In this document: positions 24,132 through 32,506 of the stretch, piece by piece
Layout of the letters: each line of letters opens with the position of its first letter
How positions within the stretch are numbered: the stretch's first letter is position 1
From: Erysipelotrichaceae bacterium
GTDB lineage: Bacteria > Bacillota_I > Bacilli_A > Erysipelotrichales > Erysipelotrichaceae
NCBI GenBank assembly: GCA_017454765.1
Contig: JAFTCJ010000020.1
Location: 1-64,000, forward strand
Length of the DNA: 64,000 nucleotides
Reading direction: 5' to 3'
Notes under the pieces: model-generated
Seen by the model: the letters and a program-made list of their open reading frames with translations, nothing else
The model's database searches: none
Told to the model about the DNA's origin: nothing
Translations under genes and position numbers: made by a program

Positions 24132-24959
24132 ATGGTGGGGATTTTGGAAGATCTGAATGTACTTGAACAGTTGAAGAAAAAAGAGGGTTTCACTTCGGCG
24201 GAGTCATCTCTGGCCGATTATATCATCGGCAATGTCGATAAGGTATACAGGATGTCTTTGCAGGAACTGGCAAAGAATTCCTATGTATCAAAACCGAGTG
24301 TGATCCGTCTTTACCGCAAGATCGGCTGCAAGAGTTACCGTGATTTTTCCATCGCCCTGCAGCTGGAAAAGATCAGGACCGACGGCAGCAGCGTGATCGA
24401 GAGCGGCGATGCTTTCACCGGTTCGAAGTCCATGCGCGAATTTGCCGAGATCATCGGTCTGCTTTCCAAACAGATCATCGACAACTGCATCATGGCGATC
24501 AACAACGAAGAACTGGATGATATCATCCATGTCCTGGATGAGGCAAACAGGATCTTTGTCTATGCCAGCGGCGATATCGAGACCGAAGTGCGGTCTTTCA
24601 ACAACCGCATGAGCATGATGAGTGTCGAGCCGATCATGATCAATGATGACGCCGATCAGCAGAAGCTGATCGCTTCGATACAGGAAGACGATGTCGTGAT
24701 CATCGTTTCTTCTCTGGCGGATAATGAGACTTACGACAAGACGATCGAATTTATTTATGAGACCAATGCTCTGAAGATTCTGATCACGACCTATGAGGAT
24801 CCCAACAAGAGATTCCAGCCGGATTATGCTTTCTATACCTATCCCAACGGCAACGAATTCATCCGCAACAGCGTCTCCATTTCGCAGATGTCTCTGCTGC
24901 TGGGAATGAACATCATACAGACCTGCCTGCTCAAGCTCCGCTCGGAGAAGAGAGGCTGA
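24132..24959 (+). CDS. MurR/RpiR family transcriptional regulator
   Basis: Protein of 275 residues: an N-terminal HTH_6 domain (about 12-85, 'SLQELAKNSYVSKPSVIRLYRKIGCKSYRDF') and a C-terminal SIS sugar-phosphate-binding domain (about 110-255). The SIS domain is degenerate: 'IFVYASGDIETEVRSFNNRM' replaces the typical G.G.S stretch and 'VIIVSSLADN' replaces 'ISxSGxT', so the ligand may be unusual. ATG 24132 follows GGTAAAGG; TTG 24144 after GGTGGGG is an alternative start. No sugar genes lie beside it, and a palindrome 87-107 bases upstream may be its operator. Confidence 0.88.
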   Translation: MVGILEDLNVLEQLKKKEGFTSAESSLADYIIGNVDKVYRMSLQELAKNSYVSKPSVIRLYRKIGCKSYRDFSIALQLEKIRTDGSSVIESGDAFTGSKSMREFAEIIGLLSKQIIDNCIMAINNEELDDIIHVLDEANRIFVYASGDIETEVRSFNNRMSMMSVEPIMINDDADQQKLIASIQEDDVVIIVSSLADNETYDKTIEFIYETNALKILITTYEDPNKRFQPDYAFYTYPNGNEFIRNSVSISQMSLLLGMNIIQTCLLKLRSEKRG

Positions 24960-24975
24960 ATCATTTTTTATGAAG

Positions 24976-25002
24976 ATCTTCGCTGATGCGGAGATTTTTT
25001 TC
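24976..25002 (+). terminator. Terminator of the RpiR gene
   Basis: ATCTTCGC / GCGGAGAT (24976-24983 with 24988-24995), loop TGAT, one T-G pair, then seven T residues. Confidence 0.85.
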
Positions 25003-25033
25003 TTATAATGAAATTAAGGATGGGTTTTACTAT

Positions 25034-25687
25034 ATGATCAATCAGATGAAGGAGGACTGTGAGAGTCTTCTGAAACATTACGGAGCGGGAAAGATCGAAG
25101 ATGTCAGATATGCGCATATGAAGTATCCGAAACTGATCCCGCTGATGGATTTTTATGTGGACCGTTACCGGATCGACGGATTCGGCATGGTCATGGTCAT
25201 GCACACAAAGACAAAGATGGGAATGGAACTGCTGACAATGTCATTCATGCCTGACGGTATGAGTCTTCCGTATCTGCTGGCCGATGCCATGTCGATGAAG
25301 AAGAAGAGATGTGTCTTTGTCGAGTATTACGGATGCGGCTATGAGGATCTGAATGATGAGAAACTGTATGAGGTCTTTGAGAAATACCGTGATCTTGAGG
25401 ATTATGAGGAAAAGCCAAACTGGTACGTGAAGGAGAGAAGGCCTTATTCCCTGATCAAGACAGGAAGTAAAGAAGAGCTTCTGGCCATGACACACGACAG
25501 TCTGAAGGCATATCTTGGCAGCATTGCCGGTGCAGTCTACGATGAGGACTACAAACGGAAACTGATGGATTTCCGTGACCGGATGATCACGGAAGGCAAT
25601 CCTTCTTCCAAGACATTGGAGATGCTTCTGAAGAAAGACAAGGCGGTCCGTTTCATGGAAGATGTCGTTATGGGTTTCAATAACTGA
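25034..25687 (+). CDS. Hypothetical cytosolic protein
   Basis: Protein of 217 residues with no family I recognise. It is alpha/beta in appearance, without signal peptide or membrane segment. 'YRIDGFGMVMVMHTKTKMGMELLTMSFMP' and 'RCVFVEYYGCGYEDLNDEKLYEVFEKY' look like buried strands and amphipathic helices, and 'ERRPYSLIKTG' is a basic loop. The open frame extends back to 24986, but that codon lies inside the upstream terminator. ATG at 25034 follows AAGGATGGG by nine bases and is chosen, with TATAAT at 25004-25009 as the -10. It is a single-gene unit between two terminators. Confidence 0.78.
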   Translation: MINQMKEDCESLLKHYGAGKIEDVRYAHMKYPKLIPLMDFYVDRYRIDGFGMVMVMHTKTKMGMELLTMSFMPDGMSLPYLLADAMSMKKKRCVFVEYYGCGYEDLNDEKLYEVFEKYRDLEDYEEKPNWYVKERRPYSLIKTGSKEELLAMTHDSLKAYLGSIAGAVYDEDYKRKLMDFRDRMITEGNPSSKTLEMLLKKDKAVRFMEDVVMGFNN

Positions 25688-25689
25688 AC

Positions 25690-25713
25690 AAGGTGTGAAA
25701 ACACCTTTTCTTT
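25690..25713 (+). terminator. Terminator upstream of mgtE
   Basis: AAGGTGT / ACACCTT (25690-25696 with 25701-25707), loop GAAA, then TTCTTT. Confidence 0.8.
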
Positions 25714-25721
25714 AGCCGTTG

Positions 25722-25767
25722 TATAATAATATCACATGAACAGGAAACGGGTTTTTCGTTTTCCTGA
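25722..25767 (+). promoter_or_regulatory. mgtE promoter -10 and short leader hairpin
   Basis: TATAAT at 25722-25727, then a hairpin of CAGGAAACG against CGTTTTCCTG (25741-25766, one bulged base) before the AAGGGG ribosome site. The leader is about 60 bases, too short for the Mg2+ M-box riboswitch found in front of many mgtE genes. The hairpin could tune expression, but no mechanism is visible. Confidence 0.5.
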
Positions 25768-25790
25768 ATGATGAAAAGGGGATATCGATT

Positions 25791-27185
25791 ATGTTGGAAA
25801 TGGAATTCAGGCAGGAGGATTATGTCGGCAAGATCGTCGAACTGATCAAAGGTGATGCCGATGACAGCGGATTAAGAAAAACACTGAAGGATTTTCATGA
25901 CAGGGACATTGCCCAGGCTCTGGCACTGCTGAACAGGCAGCAGAGAAAGAAGCTGTATGACGCCATGGGGCAGAAAAGGACAGGCGATGTTTTTTCTTAT
26001 CTGAAGGAGAATATCGAATCATTCATCAGCGAGATCGGTCTTGATGAGGCTGCCGCCATCCTGGAAAAGATGGATACCGATGATGCGGTCGATCTTTTGG
26101 AACAGCTCGATGCATCACTGCAGTCGAAGCTTCTGGAGAAGATGAACGGCAAAGTGGGCGATGAGATCCGCATGATCCGCTCTTTCCCGTCAGACGAACT
26201 GGGTTCCCTGATGACGACCAACTACATCAGGCTCAATCTGTTCCATACCGTCAAAGAGGCGATCAAGGAACTGGTCAGACAGTCCGATGCCAATGACAAT
26301 ATCGATATGCTGTATGTGGTCGATGATGACAATCACTACTGCGGTGCGATCGATCTGAGGGATCTGATCAGAGCCAGGGACGATGACAGTTTTGTGAACC
26401 TGATCATCACCTCCTATCCGGTCGTTTTCGGACATGACAAGATCGCCGATACGCTGAAAGATATCAGGGAATATTCCGAGAACTCACTGCCGGTCCTGGA
26501 TGAGGATCAGCATCTTCTGGGTGTCATCACTTCAACGGATATCATCGAAACAGTCGATGAAGAGATATCGGACGACTACGCCAAACTCGGCGGTCTTTCC
26601 TGTGAGGAAGATCTGCGTGAGCCTCTGTTTGAAAGCATGAAGAAGCGTCTGCCCTGGCTGGCAGCATTGCTGGTGCTGGGTATCGGTGTTTCGGCTGTCG
26701 TAGGCATTTTCGAGAATGTCGTCAAGGAGATCGCCATCATCGTCTGTTTCCAGTCACTGGTACTGGATATGGCCGGCAACGTGGGAACGCAGTCACTGGC
26801 TGTCACGATCAGAGTACTGATGGATGAAAGAGTCTCGACAAAAGAAAAGCTGCAGCTGATCTTCAAGGAAGTCAGAGTCGGTTTCTCCAACGGTCTGCTT
26901 CTGGGACTGGCTTCTTTTGTCTTTATCGGACTCTATATCTTCCTGCTGAAAGGCTATCCGGCCGCCTTCTCTTTTGCGGTCTCAGCCTGTGTGGGCATTG
27001 CCTTGTTATGTGCAATGATCGTATCATCCCTGGTCGGTACGACGGTACCGATCCTGTTTGACAAGATCCATGTCGATCCGGCTGTCGCTTCAGGTCCTTT
27101 CATCACGACAATCAATGACCTGATCGCTGTCGTATCCTATTACGGTCTGGCCTGGATCCTCTTACTGAAAGTAATGCATATCTGA
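25791..27185 (+). CDS. mgtE: Magnesium transporter MgtE
   Basis: Mg2+ channel of 464 residues. Domains in order: MgtE_N superhelical domain (about 35-135, 'DDAVDLLEQLDASLQSKLLEKM'), paired CBS domains that sense cytosolic Mg2+ (about 140-265, with 'NSLPVLDEDQHLLGVITSTDI'), a plug helix, then five membrane helices (about 285-462). The conserved pore region 'GNVGTQSLAVTIR' and the late 'HVDPAVASGPFITTINDL' are intact. AGGGGA lies eight bases before the ATG. feoB starts two bases after the stop, so the two metal transporters share a transcript. Confidence 0.95.
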   Translation: MLEMEFRQEDYVGKIVELIKGDADDSGLRKTLKDFHDRDIAQALALLNRQQRKKLYDAMGQKRTGDVFSYLKENIESFISEIGLDEAAAILEKMDTDDAVDLLEQLDASLQSKLLEKMNGKVGDEIRMIRSFPSDELGSLMTTNYIRLNLFHTVKEAIKELVRQSDANDNIDMLYVVDDDNHYCGAIDLRDLIRARDDDSFVNLIITSYPVVFGHDKIADTLKDIREYSENSLPVLDEDQHLLGVITSTDIIETVDEEISDDYAKLGGLSCEEDLREPLFESMKKRLPWLAALLVLGIGVSAVVGIFENVVKEIAIIVCFQSLVLDMAGNVGTQSLAVTIRVLMDERVSTKEKLQLIFKEVRVGFSNGLLLGLASFVFIGLYIFLLKGYPAAFSFAVSACVGIALLCAMIVSSLVGTTVPILFDKIHVDPAVASGPFITTINDLIAVVSYYGLAWILLLKVMHI

Positions 27186-27187
27186 TT

Positions 27188-29539
27188 ATGAAAGAACTGA
27201 CATTAAAAGATCTCAAGATCAATGAAAACGGACGCATCCTGAAGGTGGGCGGCGAAGGCGCTCTCCGTCAGCATTTTCTGGATATGGGCGTCATACCCGG
27301 TGCGGAAGTAACGATCGTCAAATTCGCTCCTTTGGGCGACCCGGTGGAGATGCAGATACACGGCTATGAACTGACACTGCGTCTGGAGGATATGGAGAAG
27401 ATCACGGTCGAAAGGATCGAAAAAAGAAAGAATCCTCATCAGCGGGTAGAATCGTTCATGAAGAGCGAACACCCCGGTCTGGGCGAAGACGGAAAATATC
27501 ATGACCGGAAAAACGAAGATCCGCTGCCTGATGATGAAGTCCTGATTTATGCGCTGGTGGGAAATCAGAACTCCGGCAAAACGACGCTCTTCAATCAGCT
27601 GACCGGTGCCAACCAGCATGTCGGCAATTTCCCGGGCGTGACCGTGGACCGCAAGGACGGTGTGATCAGGGGCTATCCCAATACGCTGATCACCGATCTG
27701 CCGGGCATTTATTCGATGTCTCCCTATACCAGTGAGGAGATCGTTTCCCGCAACTTTGTTCTGAATGAAAAGCCAAAAGCGATCATCAACATCGTCGATG
27801 CGACCAATATCGAACGCAATCTCTATCTGAGCATGCAGCTGCTGGAGATGAACATGCCGATGGTCATCGCCTTAAACATGATGGATGAATTTTCAGGCAA
27901 CCACGGTGCCGTCGATATCAACGGCATGGAAGAACTGCTGGGCGTACCGGTCATTCCGATCTCGGCGGCAAAGAACGAAGGTGTGGATGAGCTGGTCTCC
28001 CATGCGATCCACATCGCGAAATATCAGGAACGGCCTGAAAAGCAGGATCTGTGCTCCCCAGAGGATCATGACGGTGCCGTGCACAGAGCCATCCATACGG
28101 TGGAATCCCTGATCGAGGATCATGCGTTCAGAGCCGGTCTGCCTCTGCGTTTTGCGGCGACCAAGGTCATTGAAAACGATGAGCTGATTTTAAAGCAGCT
28201 CAAGCTGGACAAAAACGAAGAAGAAACGATCGAACACGTGATCATTCAGATGGAGAAGGAAAGCGGCATGGACCGTTCGGCGGCGATCGCCGACATGCGT
28301 TTCGATTTCATCGAAAGAGTCTGCGAACAGACGATCATCAAGCCGAAAGAAAGTAAGGAAAGGATCCGCTCGGAAAAGATCGATCAGATCCTGACCGGCA
28401 AATGGACGGCGATCCCCTGTTTTATTCTGATCATGGGTGCTGTCTTTATTCTGACGTTCAATGTCATCGGTGCTTTCTTCCAGGGCATCCTGGAATCAGC
28501 GATCGATGTCCTGACGGGCTATGCGGAAGTATTCATGGATTCCGTCCATGTCAACGATACGATCCGTTCCCTGATCTCGGAAGGTATCTTCCAGGGGGTG
28601 GGAAGTGTCTTGAGTTTCTTCCCGATCGTCGTGACACTGTTCTTTTTCCTGTCATTAATGGAAGACAGCGGCTATATTGCCAGAGTCGCTTTCTTCATGG
28701 ATAAACTGTTGAGAAAGATCGGACTGTCAGGCCGCAGCATCGTGCCGATGCTGATCGGTTTCGGCTGCACGGTCCCGGCGGTCATGGCGACCAGGACGCT
28801 TCCCAGCAAGCGCGACCGTTATATGACGATCCTGCTGACGCCGTTCATGAGTTGTTCGGCAAAGTTGCCGATCTATGCGTTTTTCGTCAATGCCTTCTTC
28901 CCGGGCAAGGCCGGTTTCATCATGACAGGCCTCTATGTCTTAGGAATGATCATGGCTGTCATCATGGCACTCATCATGAAGAACACGGTCTTTGCGGGCA
29001 ATGCCGTTCCTTTCGTCATGGAACTGCCCAACTACCGCATGCCTTCCGCCAAGAACGTACTGCGTCTGTTATGGGAGAAATCCAAGGATTTCATCACCAG
29101 GGCTTTCTCAGTCATCCTCATAGCGACGATCGCTGTCTGGTTTCTGCAGCGTTTCGATATCAGACTCAATCCGGTAAGCGAGGCTTCCGAATCGATCATG
29201 GCGTCTTTTGCGGGATTGTTTGTGCCTTTGTTCAGACCGCTGGGCCTTGGCGACTGGCGTATCGTGACCTCCCTGATCAGCGGTTTCATGGCCAAGGAGA
29301 GCGTCGTAGCTACACTGGAAGTATCTTTCGGCAGCAGCATCTCAGAAACGTTCAATTCGGTCACGGCAGCTGTCATCCTTGTTTTCTCACTGCTTTATAC
29401 GCCCTGCGTTGCGGCGATTGCGGCAATGAAGAGGGAACTGGGCAGAGGATGGGCTATCGGGGTCGTTTTCTGGCAATGTCTGATCGCCTGGATTGTGGCT
29501 TTCCTGACAAAGCTCATCTGTATCGCAGCCGGTTTATAA
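27188..29539 (+). CDS. feoB: Ferrous iron transporter, FeoA-FeoB fusion
   Basis: Fe2+ transporter of 783 residues. Residues 1-75 form an SH3-like FeoA domain ('LRQHFLDMGVIPGAEVTIVKFAPLGDPV'), normally a separate protein, joined by a charged 45-residue linker to FeoB. G-domain motifs are G1 'GNQNSGKTT' (125-133), G2 'VGNFPGVTVD', G3 'DLPGIYSM' and G4 'NMMDE'. The membrane part has both Gate motifs, including 'IGFGCTVPAVMATRTL' and 'LTPFMSCSAKLPIY', and a helical C-terminus. No fur gene or FeoC is nearby. It follows mgtE by two bases with no site of its own beyond weak purines, which suggests coupling. Confidence 0.95.
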   Translation: MKELTLKDLKINENGRILKVGGEGALRQHFLDMGVIPGAEVTIVKFAPLGDPVEMQIHGYELTLRLEDMEKITVERIEKRKNPHQRVESFMKSEHPGLGEDGKYHDRKNEDPLPDDEVLIYALVGNQNSGKTTLFNQLTGANQHVGNFPGVTVDRKDGVIRGYPNTLITDLPGIYSMSPYTSEEIVSRNFVLNEKPKAIINIVDATNIERNLYLSMQLLEMNMPMVIALNMMDEFSGNHGAVDINGMEELLGVPVIPISAAKNEGVDELVSHAIHIAKYQERPEKQDLCSPEDHDGAVHRAIHTVESLIEDHAFRAGLPLRFAATKVIENDELILKQLKLDKNEEETIEHVIIQMEKESGMDRSAAIADMRFDFIERVCEQTIIKPKESKERIRSEKIDQILTGKWTAIPCFILIMGAVFILTFNVIGAFFQGILESAIDVLTGYAEVFMDSVHVNDTIRSLISEGIFQGVGSVLSFFPIVVTLFFFLSLMEDSGYIARVAFFMDKLLRKIGLSGRSIVPMLIGFGCTVPAVMATRTLPSKRDRYMTILLTPFMSCSAKLPIYAFFVNAFFPGKAGFIMTGLYVLGMIMAVIMALIMKNTVFAGNAVPFVMELPNYRMPSAKNVLRLLWEKSKDFITRAFSVILIATIAVWFLQRFDIRLNPVSEASESIMASFAGLFVPLFRPLGLGDWRIVTSLISGFMAKESVVATLEVSFGSSISETFNSVTAAVILVFSLLYTPCVAAIAAMKRELGRGWAIGVVFWQCLIAWIVAFLTKLICIAAGL

Positions 29540-29594
29540 GATAAGGTATAATAAAGATATAAAAAGAAATCATACAATGAAAGAGAGTGATCGC

Positions 29595-30416
29595 ATGAAA
29601 CTCATTTTTCTGGATATTGACGGTACTCTGACCGAAGCAGGAGAAAATACGCCGCCGGATTCAGCTTTAAGAGCGATTGAAAAAGCCCGTCAGCAGGGAA
29701 ACAAGGTTTTTCTCTGCTCGGGAAGGAATATCGGCATGGCAAAGCCGGTCCTGGACTACGGCTTTGACGGCATCATCGCTCTGGCCGGTGCTTATGTGAT
29801 AGCTGAAAAAGAAGTGATCTATGATCAGCCGATGGATCCTGCAGACTTTGATGATCTGCTGAAGATCCTGCATGAGGACGGCGTTTTCTGCACGGCCGAA
29901 ACGAAAGACAGGACATACGGCGATGAGAATCTATCGGATTTCCTGAGTACTGCCGATAGTGACAATTCGGAGATCGAAAGATGGAGGAAGGCCCTGCAGT
30001 CACAGCTGGGCATTCAGCCGATGAAAAACTACGACGGATCCCCGGCATACAAGATCGTCATCATGTGCAATCGTGCTTCCCAGCTGGCAAGAGCGAGAGA
30101 ACTCTATGAAAAGGACTATGACTTCGTGATACAGGAAGTGAAGGAACACGGCAACTGCATCAACGGAGAACTGATCCACCGCAGTTTCGACAAAGGCAAG
30201 GCGATCCGTCTGGTCGCTGCTCATTACGGCGTCGATATCGCCGATACCGTCGGCTTCGGTGATTCGATGAACGATCTGACGATGATCGAGACTGTGGGCA
30301 CTTCCCTGTGCATGGGCAACGGGGCACAGGCATTGAAAGATATCAGCGATTTCATCCTGCCATCCGTGAAAGAAGACGGACTGGCAAAGGGATTTGAATT
30401 GCTGGGACTGATATAG
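29595..30416 (+). CDS. Cof-type HAD-IIB phosphatase linked to a PTS permease
   Basis: Protein of 273 residues with 'FLDIDGTLTEAGEN' (nucleophile Asp near 6), a C2 cap in the middle, 'KGKAIRLVAAHYGV' and motif IV 'TVGFGDSMNDLTMI'. Its likely substrates are sugar phosphates. The frame opens at 29577, but AAAGAGAGTG precedes 29595, where the protein aligns with the family start. TATAAT at 29547-29552 provides the promoter. The PTS gene starts 25 bases downstream in the same unit, so the enzyme may dephosphorylate the imported sugar phosphate or relieve sugar-phosphate stress. Confidence 0.9.
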   Translation: MKLIFLDIDGTLTEAGENTPPDSALRAIEKARQQGNKVFLCSGRNIGMAKPVLDYGFDGIIALAGAYVIAEKEVIYDQPMDPADFDDLLKILHEDGVFCTAETKDRTYGDENLSDFLSTADSDNSEIERWRKALQSQLGIQPMKNYDGSPAYKIVIMCNRASQLARARELYEKDYDFVIQEVKEHGNCINGELIHRSFDKGKAIRLVAAHYGVDIADTVGFGDSMNDLTMIETVGTSLCMGNGAQALKDISDFILPSVKEDGLAKGFELLGLI

Positions 30417-30441
30417 GTGCGAAAGCTAAAGGAGAAAGAAA

Positions 30442-32280
30442 ATGGCACTGGATTATCGTAAATGTGCTGAGGAGATCTTTGCCTGCCTGGGCGGCAAGGA
30501 CAACATCATCAGCGCTGCTCACTGTGCGACGCGTTTACGTCTGGTGATTGCCGATAACAGCAAACTGGATATTGAAAAGCTGGAAAATGTCGAGGGAGTG
30601 CAGGGACTGTTTGATTCCAACGGTCAGCTGCAGCTGATCATCGGCACCGGTACGGTCAACAAGGTCTATGATGAGTTTATCGCCGTCAGCGGAGTTACCG
30701 CCGCCACCAAAGAGGAAGTCAAGGCTGCCGCTGCTGCGAAACAGCCGCTGCCCAAGCGTCTGGTAAAGGCACTGGGAGATGTCTTTGTGCCGATCCTGCC
30801 GGCGATCGTCGCTTCCGGCCTGATGATGGGTCTGGTCGAATCGCTGGCCAAGGCTATTCCGAGTTTCGGCGCTTCCGACTGGTTCTCTTATCTGGATATG
30901 ATCGCCAATGCAGCTTTCGTATTCCTGCCGGGCATCATCGCGATGTCGGCTGCCAGAGTCTTCGGCGGCAACGTCTACCTGGGTGCGGTCATCGGTCTGC
31001 TGATGATACACCCGAGTCTGATCAACGCCTGGAACGTCGGCAATTACGAAGTGCTTCCGAGCTGGAAACTGCTTTTCTTCAATGTCGCGCAGACCGGCTA
31101 TCAGGGACACGTCATCCCGGTCATCATAGCCGTATGGGTCATGTGCACGATCGAGAAATGGCTGCACAAACACGTACCGGAGATGATCGACCTCTTCGTC
31201 ACGCCGTTAGTCACGGTATTCGTCACGGCTTTCCTGACGTTCACGATCATCGGTCCGGTCTTCTCGACCGCTGAATCTTATGTGCTGCGTTTTGCGCAAT
31301 GGCTGATCACTGTCGGCTACGGCATCGGTTCCCTGGCTATGGGTGCAGTCTATCCCTGGACGGTCGTCATGGGTCTGCACCATATGTACAACGCCATCGA
31401 GGCCGGACTGCTGTCATCCAAGGAGTTCGGCAATCTGAATATCTGGATGCCGATCGCTTCGGCTGCCAACTTCGCCCAGTTCGGTTCCTGTCTGGCTGTC
31501 GGTCTCAAGACGAAGAATGCCAAGACAAAGGCAGTGGCGATCCCTTCGTCCCTGTCGGCTGCTTTAGGCATCACGGAACCGGCGATCTTCGGTATCAACT
31601 TCCGTTACATGAAGCCTTTCATCTTCGGCATGATCGGCGGTGCCATCGGTGCGATGTTCGGATCCTGGATGGGCTTGGGTGCCACTTCCTACGGTGTGAC
31701 CGGTCTGCCAGGCTATCTGATCATCAACAAGGCACTTCCTTATACGATCCTGCTGGCGATCTCCGGCGGCATCGCTTTTGTCCTGACTTTCTTCTTCTGG
31801 CATGAGGAAGTCAAGAAGACGGAGACCGTCGCAAAGAAAGCGCCTGAAGAAGTTGTCATCACCACCGAAAAAGGACAGATCCTCTCTCCGGTCAGCGGCA
31901 GAGTCATATCTGCCAGCGAGATCCCCGATGCGGCATTTGCCGGGGAAATGATGGGACCTTCCGTCGGTATCGAACCGGATGATGGTATCGTGCATGCGCC
32001 GTTTGACGGTGAAGTCGTCATGGTCTTCCCGACAAAGCACGCCATGGGCCTCAAGGCCGATGAAGGCGGGATGGAACTGCTGATCCATGTCGGTGTCGAT
32101 ACGGTCACGATGAACGGCGAAGGTTTTGAAACATTCGTCGATTCCGGATCGAAGTTCAAGAAGGGCGACAAGCTCATGAGTTTCGACCGCAAGACGATCG
32201 CCGATGCCGGACATCCGGACACTGTCATCGTCGCTTTGACCAATGCAGCTGACTATGCGGAAGTGAAGAAATCCGTCTGA
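30442..32280 (+). CDS. PTS permease EIIBCA, glucose/sucrose/beta-glucoside superfamily
   Basis: Three-domain sugar phosphotransferase permease of 612 residues. EIIB is at 1-85 with phosphorylated Cys28 ('SAAHCATRLRL'). EIIC is at about 105-455, ten-helix type, with 'GITEPAIFGINFRYMKPF', close to sucrose/trehalose-type transporters. EIIA is at about 470-612, with active His549 in 'LLIHVGVDTV' and supporting His533. The sugar is most likely a disaccharide such as sucrose or trehalose, but no phospho-glycosidase or antiterminator lies beside it, so this remains open. AAAGGAGAAAG precedes the ATG and a strong terminator follows. Confidence 0.9.
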   Translation: MALDYRKCAEEIFACLGGKDNIISAAHCATRLRLVIADNSKLDIEKLENVEGVQGLFDSNGQLQLIIGTGTVNKVYDEFIAVSGVTAATKEEVKAAAAAKQPLPKRLVKALGDVFVPILPAIVASGLMMGLVESLAKAIPSFGASDWFSYLDMIANAAFVFLPGIIAMSAARVFGGNVYLGAVIGLLMIHPSLINAWNVGNYEVLPSWKLLFFNVAQTGYQGHVIPVIIAVWVMCTIEKWLHKHVPEMIDLFVTPLVTVFVTAFLTFTIIGPVFSTAESYVLRFAQWLITVGYGIGSLAMGAVYPWTVVMGLHHMYNAIEAGLLSSKEFGNLNIWMPIASAANFAQFGSCLAVGLKTKNAKTKAVAIPSSLSAALGITEPAIFGINFRYMKPFIFGMIGGAIGAMFGSWMGLGATSYGVTGLPGYLIINKALPYTILLAISGGIAFVLTFFFWHEEVKKTETVAKKAPEEVVITTEKGQILSPVSGRVISASEIPDAAFAGEMMGPSVGIEPDDGIVHAPFDGEVVMVFPTKHAMGLKADEGGMELLIHVGVDTVTMNGEGFETFVDSGSKFKKGDKLMSFDRKTIADAGHPDTVIVALTNAADYAEVKKSV

Positions 32281-32300
32281 TCATTGTCTGAATATCTGTG

Positions 32301-32328
32301 AACCGCTCCGGCAACGGAGCGGTTTTTG
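32301..32328 (+). terminator. Terminator of the HAD-PTS operon
   Basis: Ten-base stem AACCGCTCCG / CGGAGCGGTT (32301-32310 with 32315-32324), loop GCAA, T-run. Confidence 0.9.
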
Positions 32329-32443
32329 TATGTCTGTATATCAATGTATTTTCCTTATCAGACCGATATATCTGAAACTTTTTTCATGATCGGAAAAAAG
32401 TGTTGTTTATTTGAAAAAAGATGTACAAAAGAAACAGAATTTA

Positions 32444-32470
32444 CCGTTTCATGATGCTATAATGAAACGG
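32444..32470 (+). promoter_or_regulatory. pckA promoter -10 inside a perfect inverted repeat
   Basis: TATAAT (32458-32463) lies between, and partly inside, perfect nine-base arms CCGTTTCAT (32444-32452) and ATGAAACGG (32462-32470). A regulator bound here would cover the -10 region. The arms could also pair in RNA only if transcription started upstream. The regulator is unknown; the RpiR palindrome at 24025 has a different sequence. Confidence 0.55.
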
Positions 32471-32506
32471 AATGCTGTTTTTGAACATATAAAGAAAGGA
32501 GATCTT

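Noticed and set aside
25728-25790. M-box Mg2+ riboswitch in front of mgtE
   Set aside because: The leader is about 60 bases with one small hairpin; the M-box is far longer and its conserved core is absent.
28852-29544. 230-codon frame on the plus strand inside feoB
   Set aside because: Out-of-frame shadow of a conserved membrane protein, rich in Arg, His and Cys and without a start signal.
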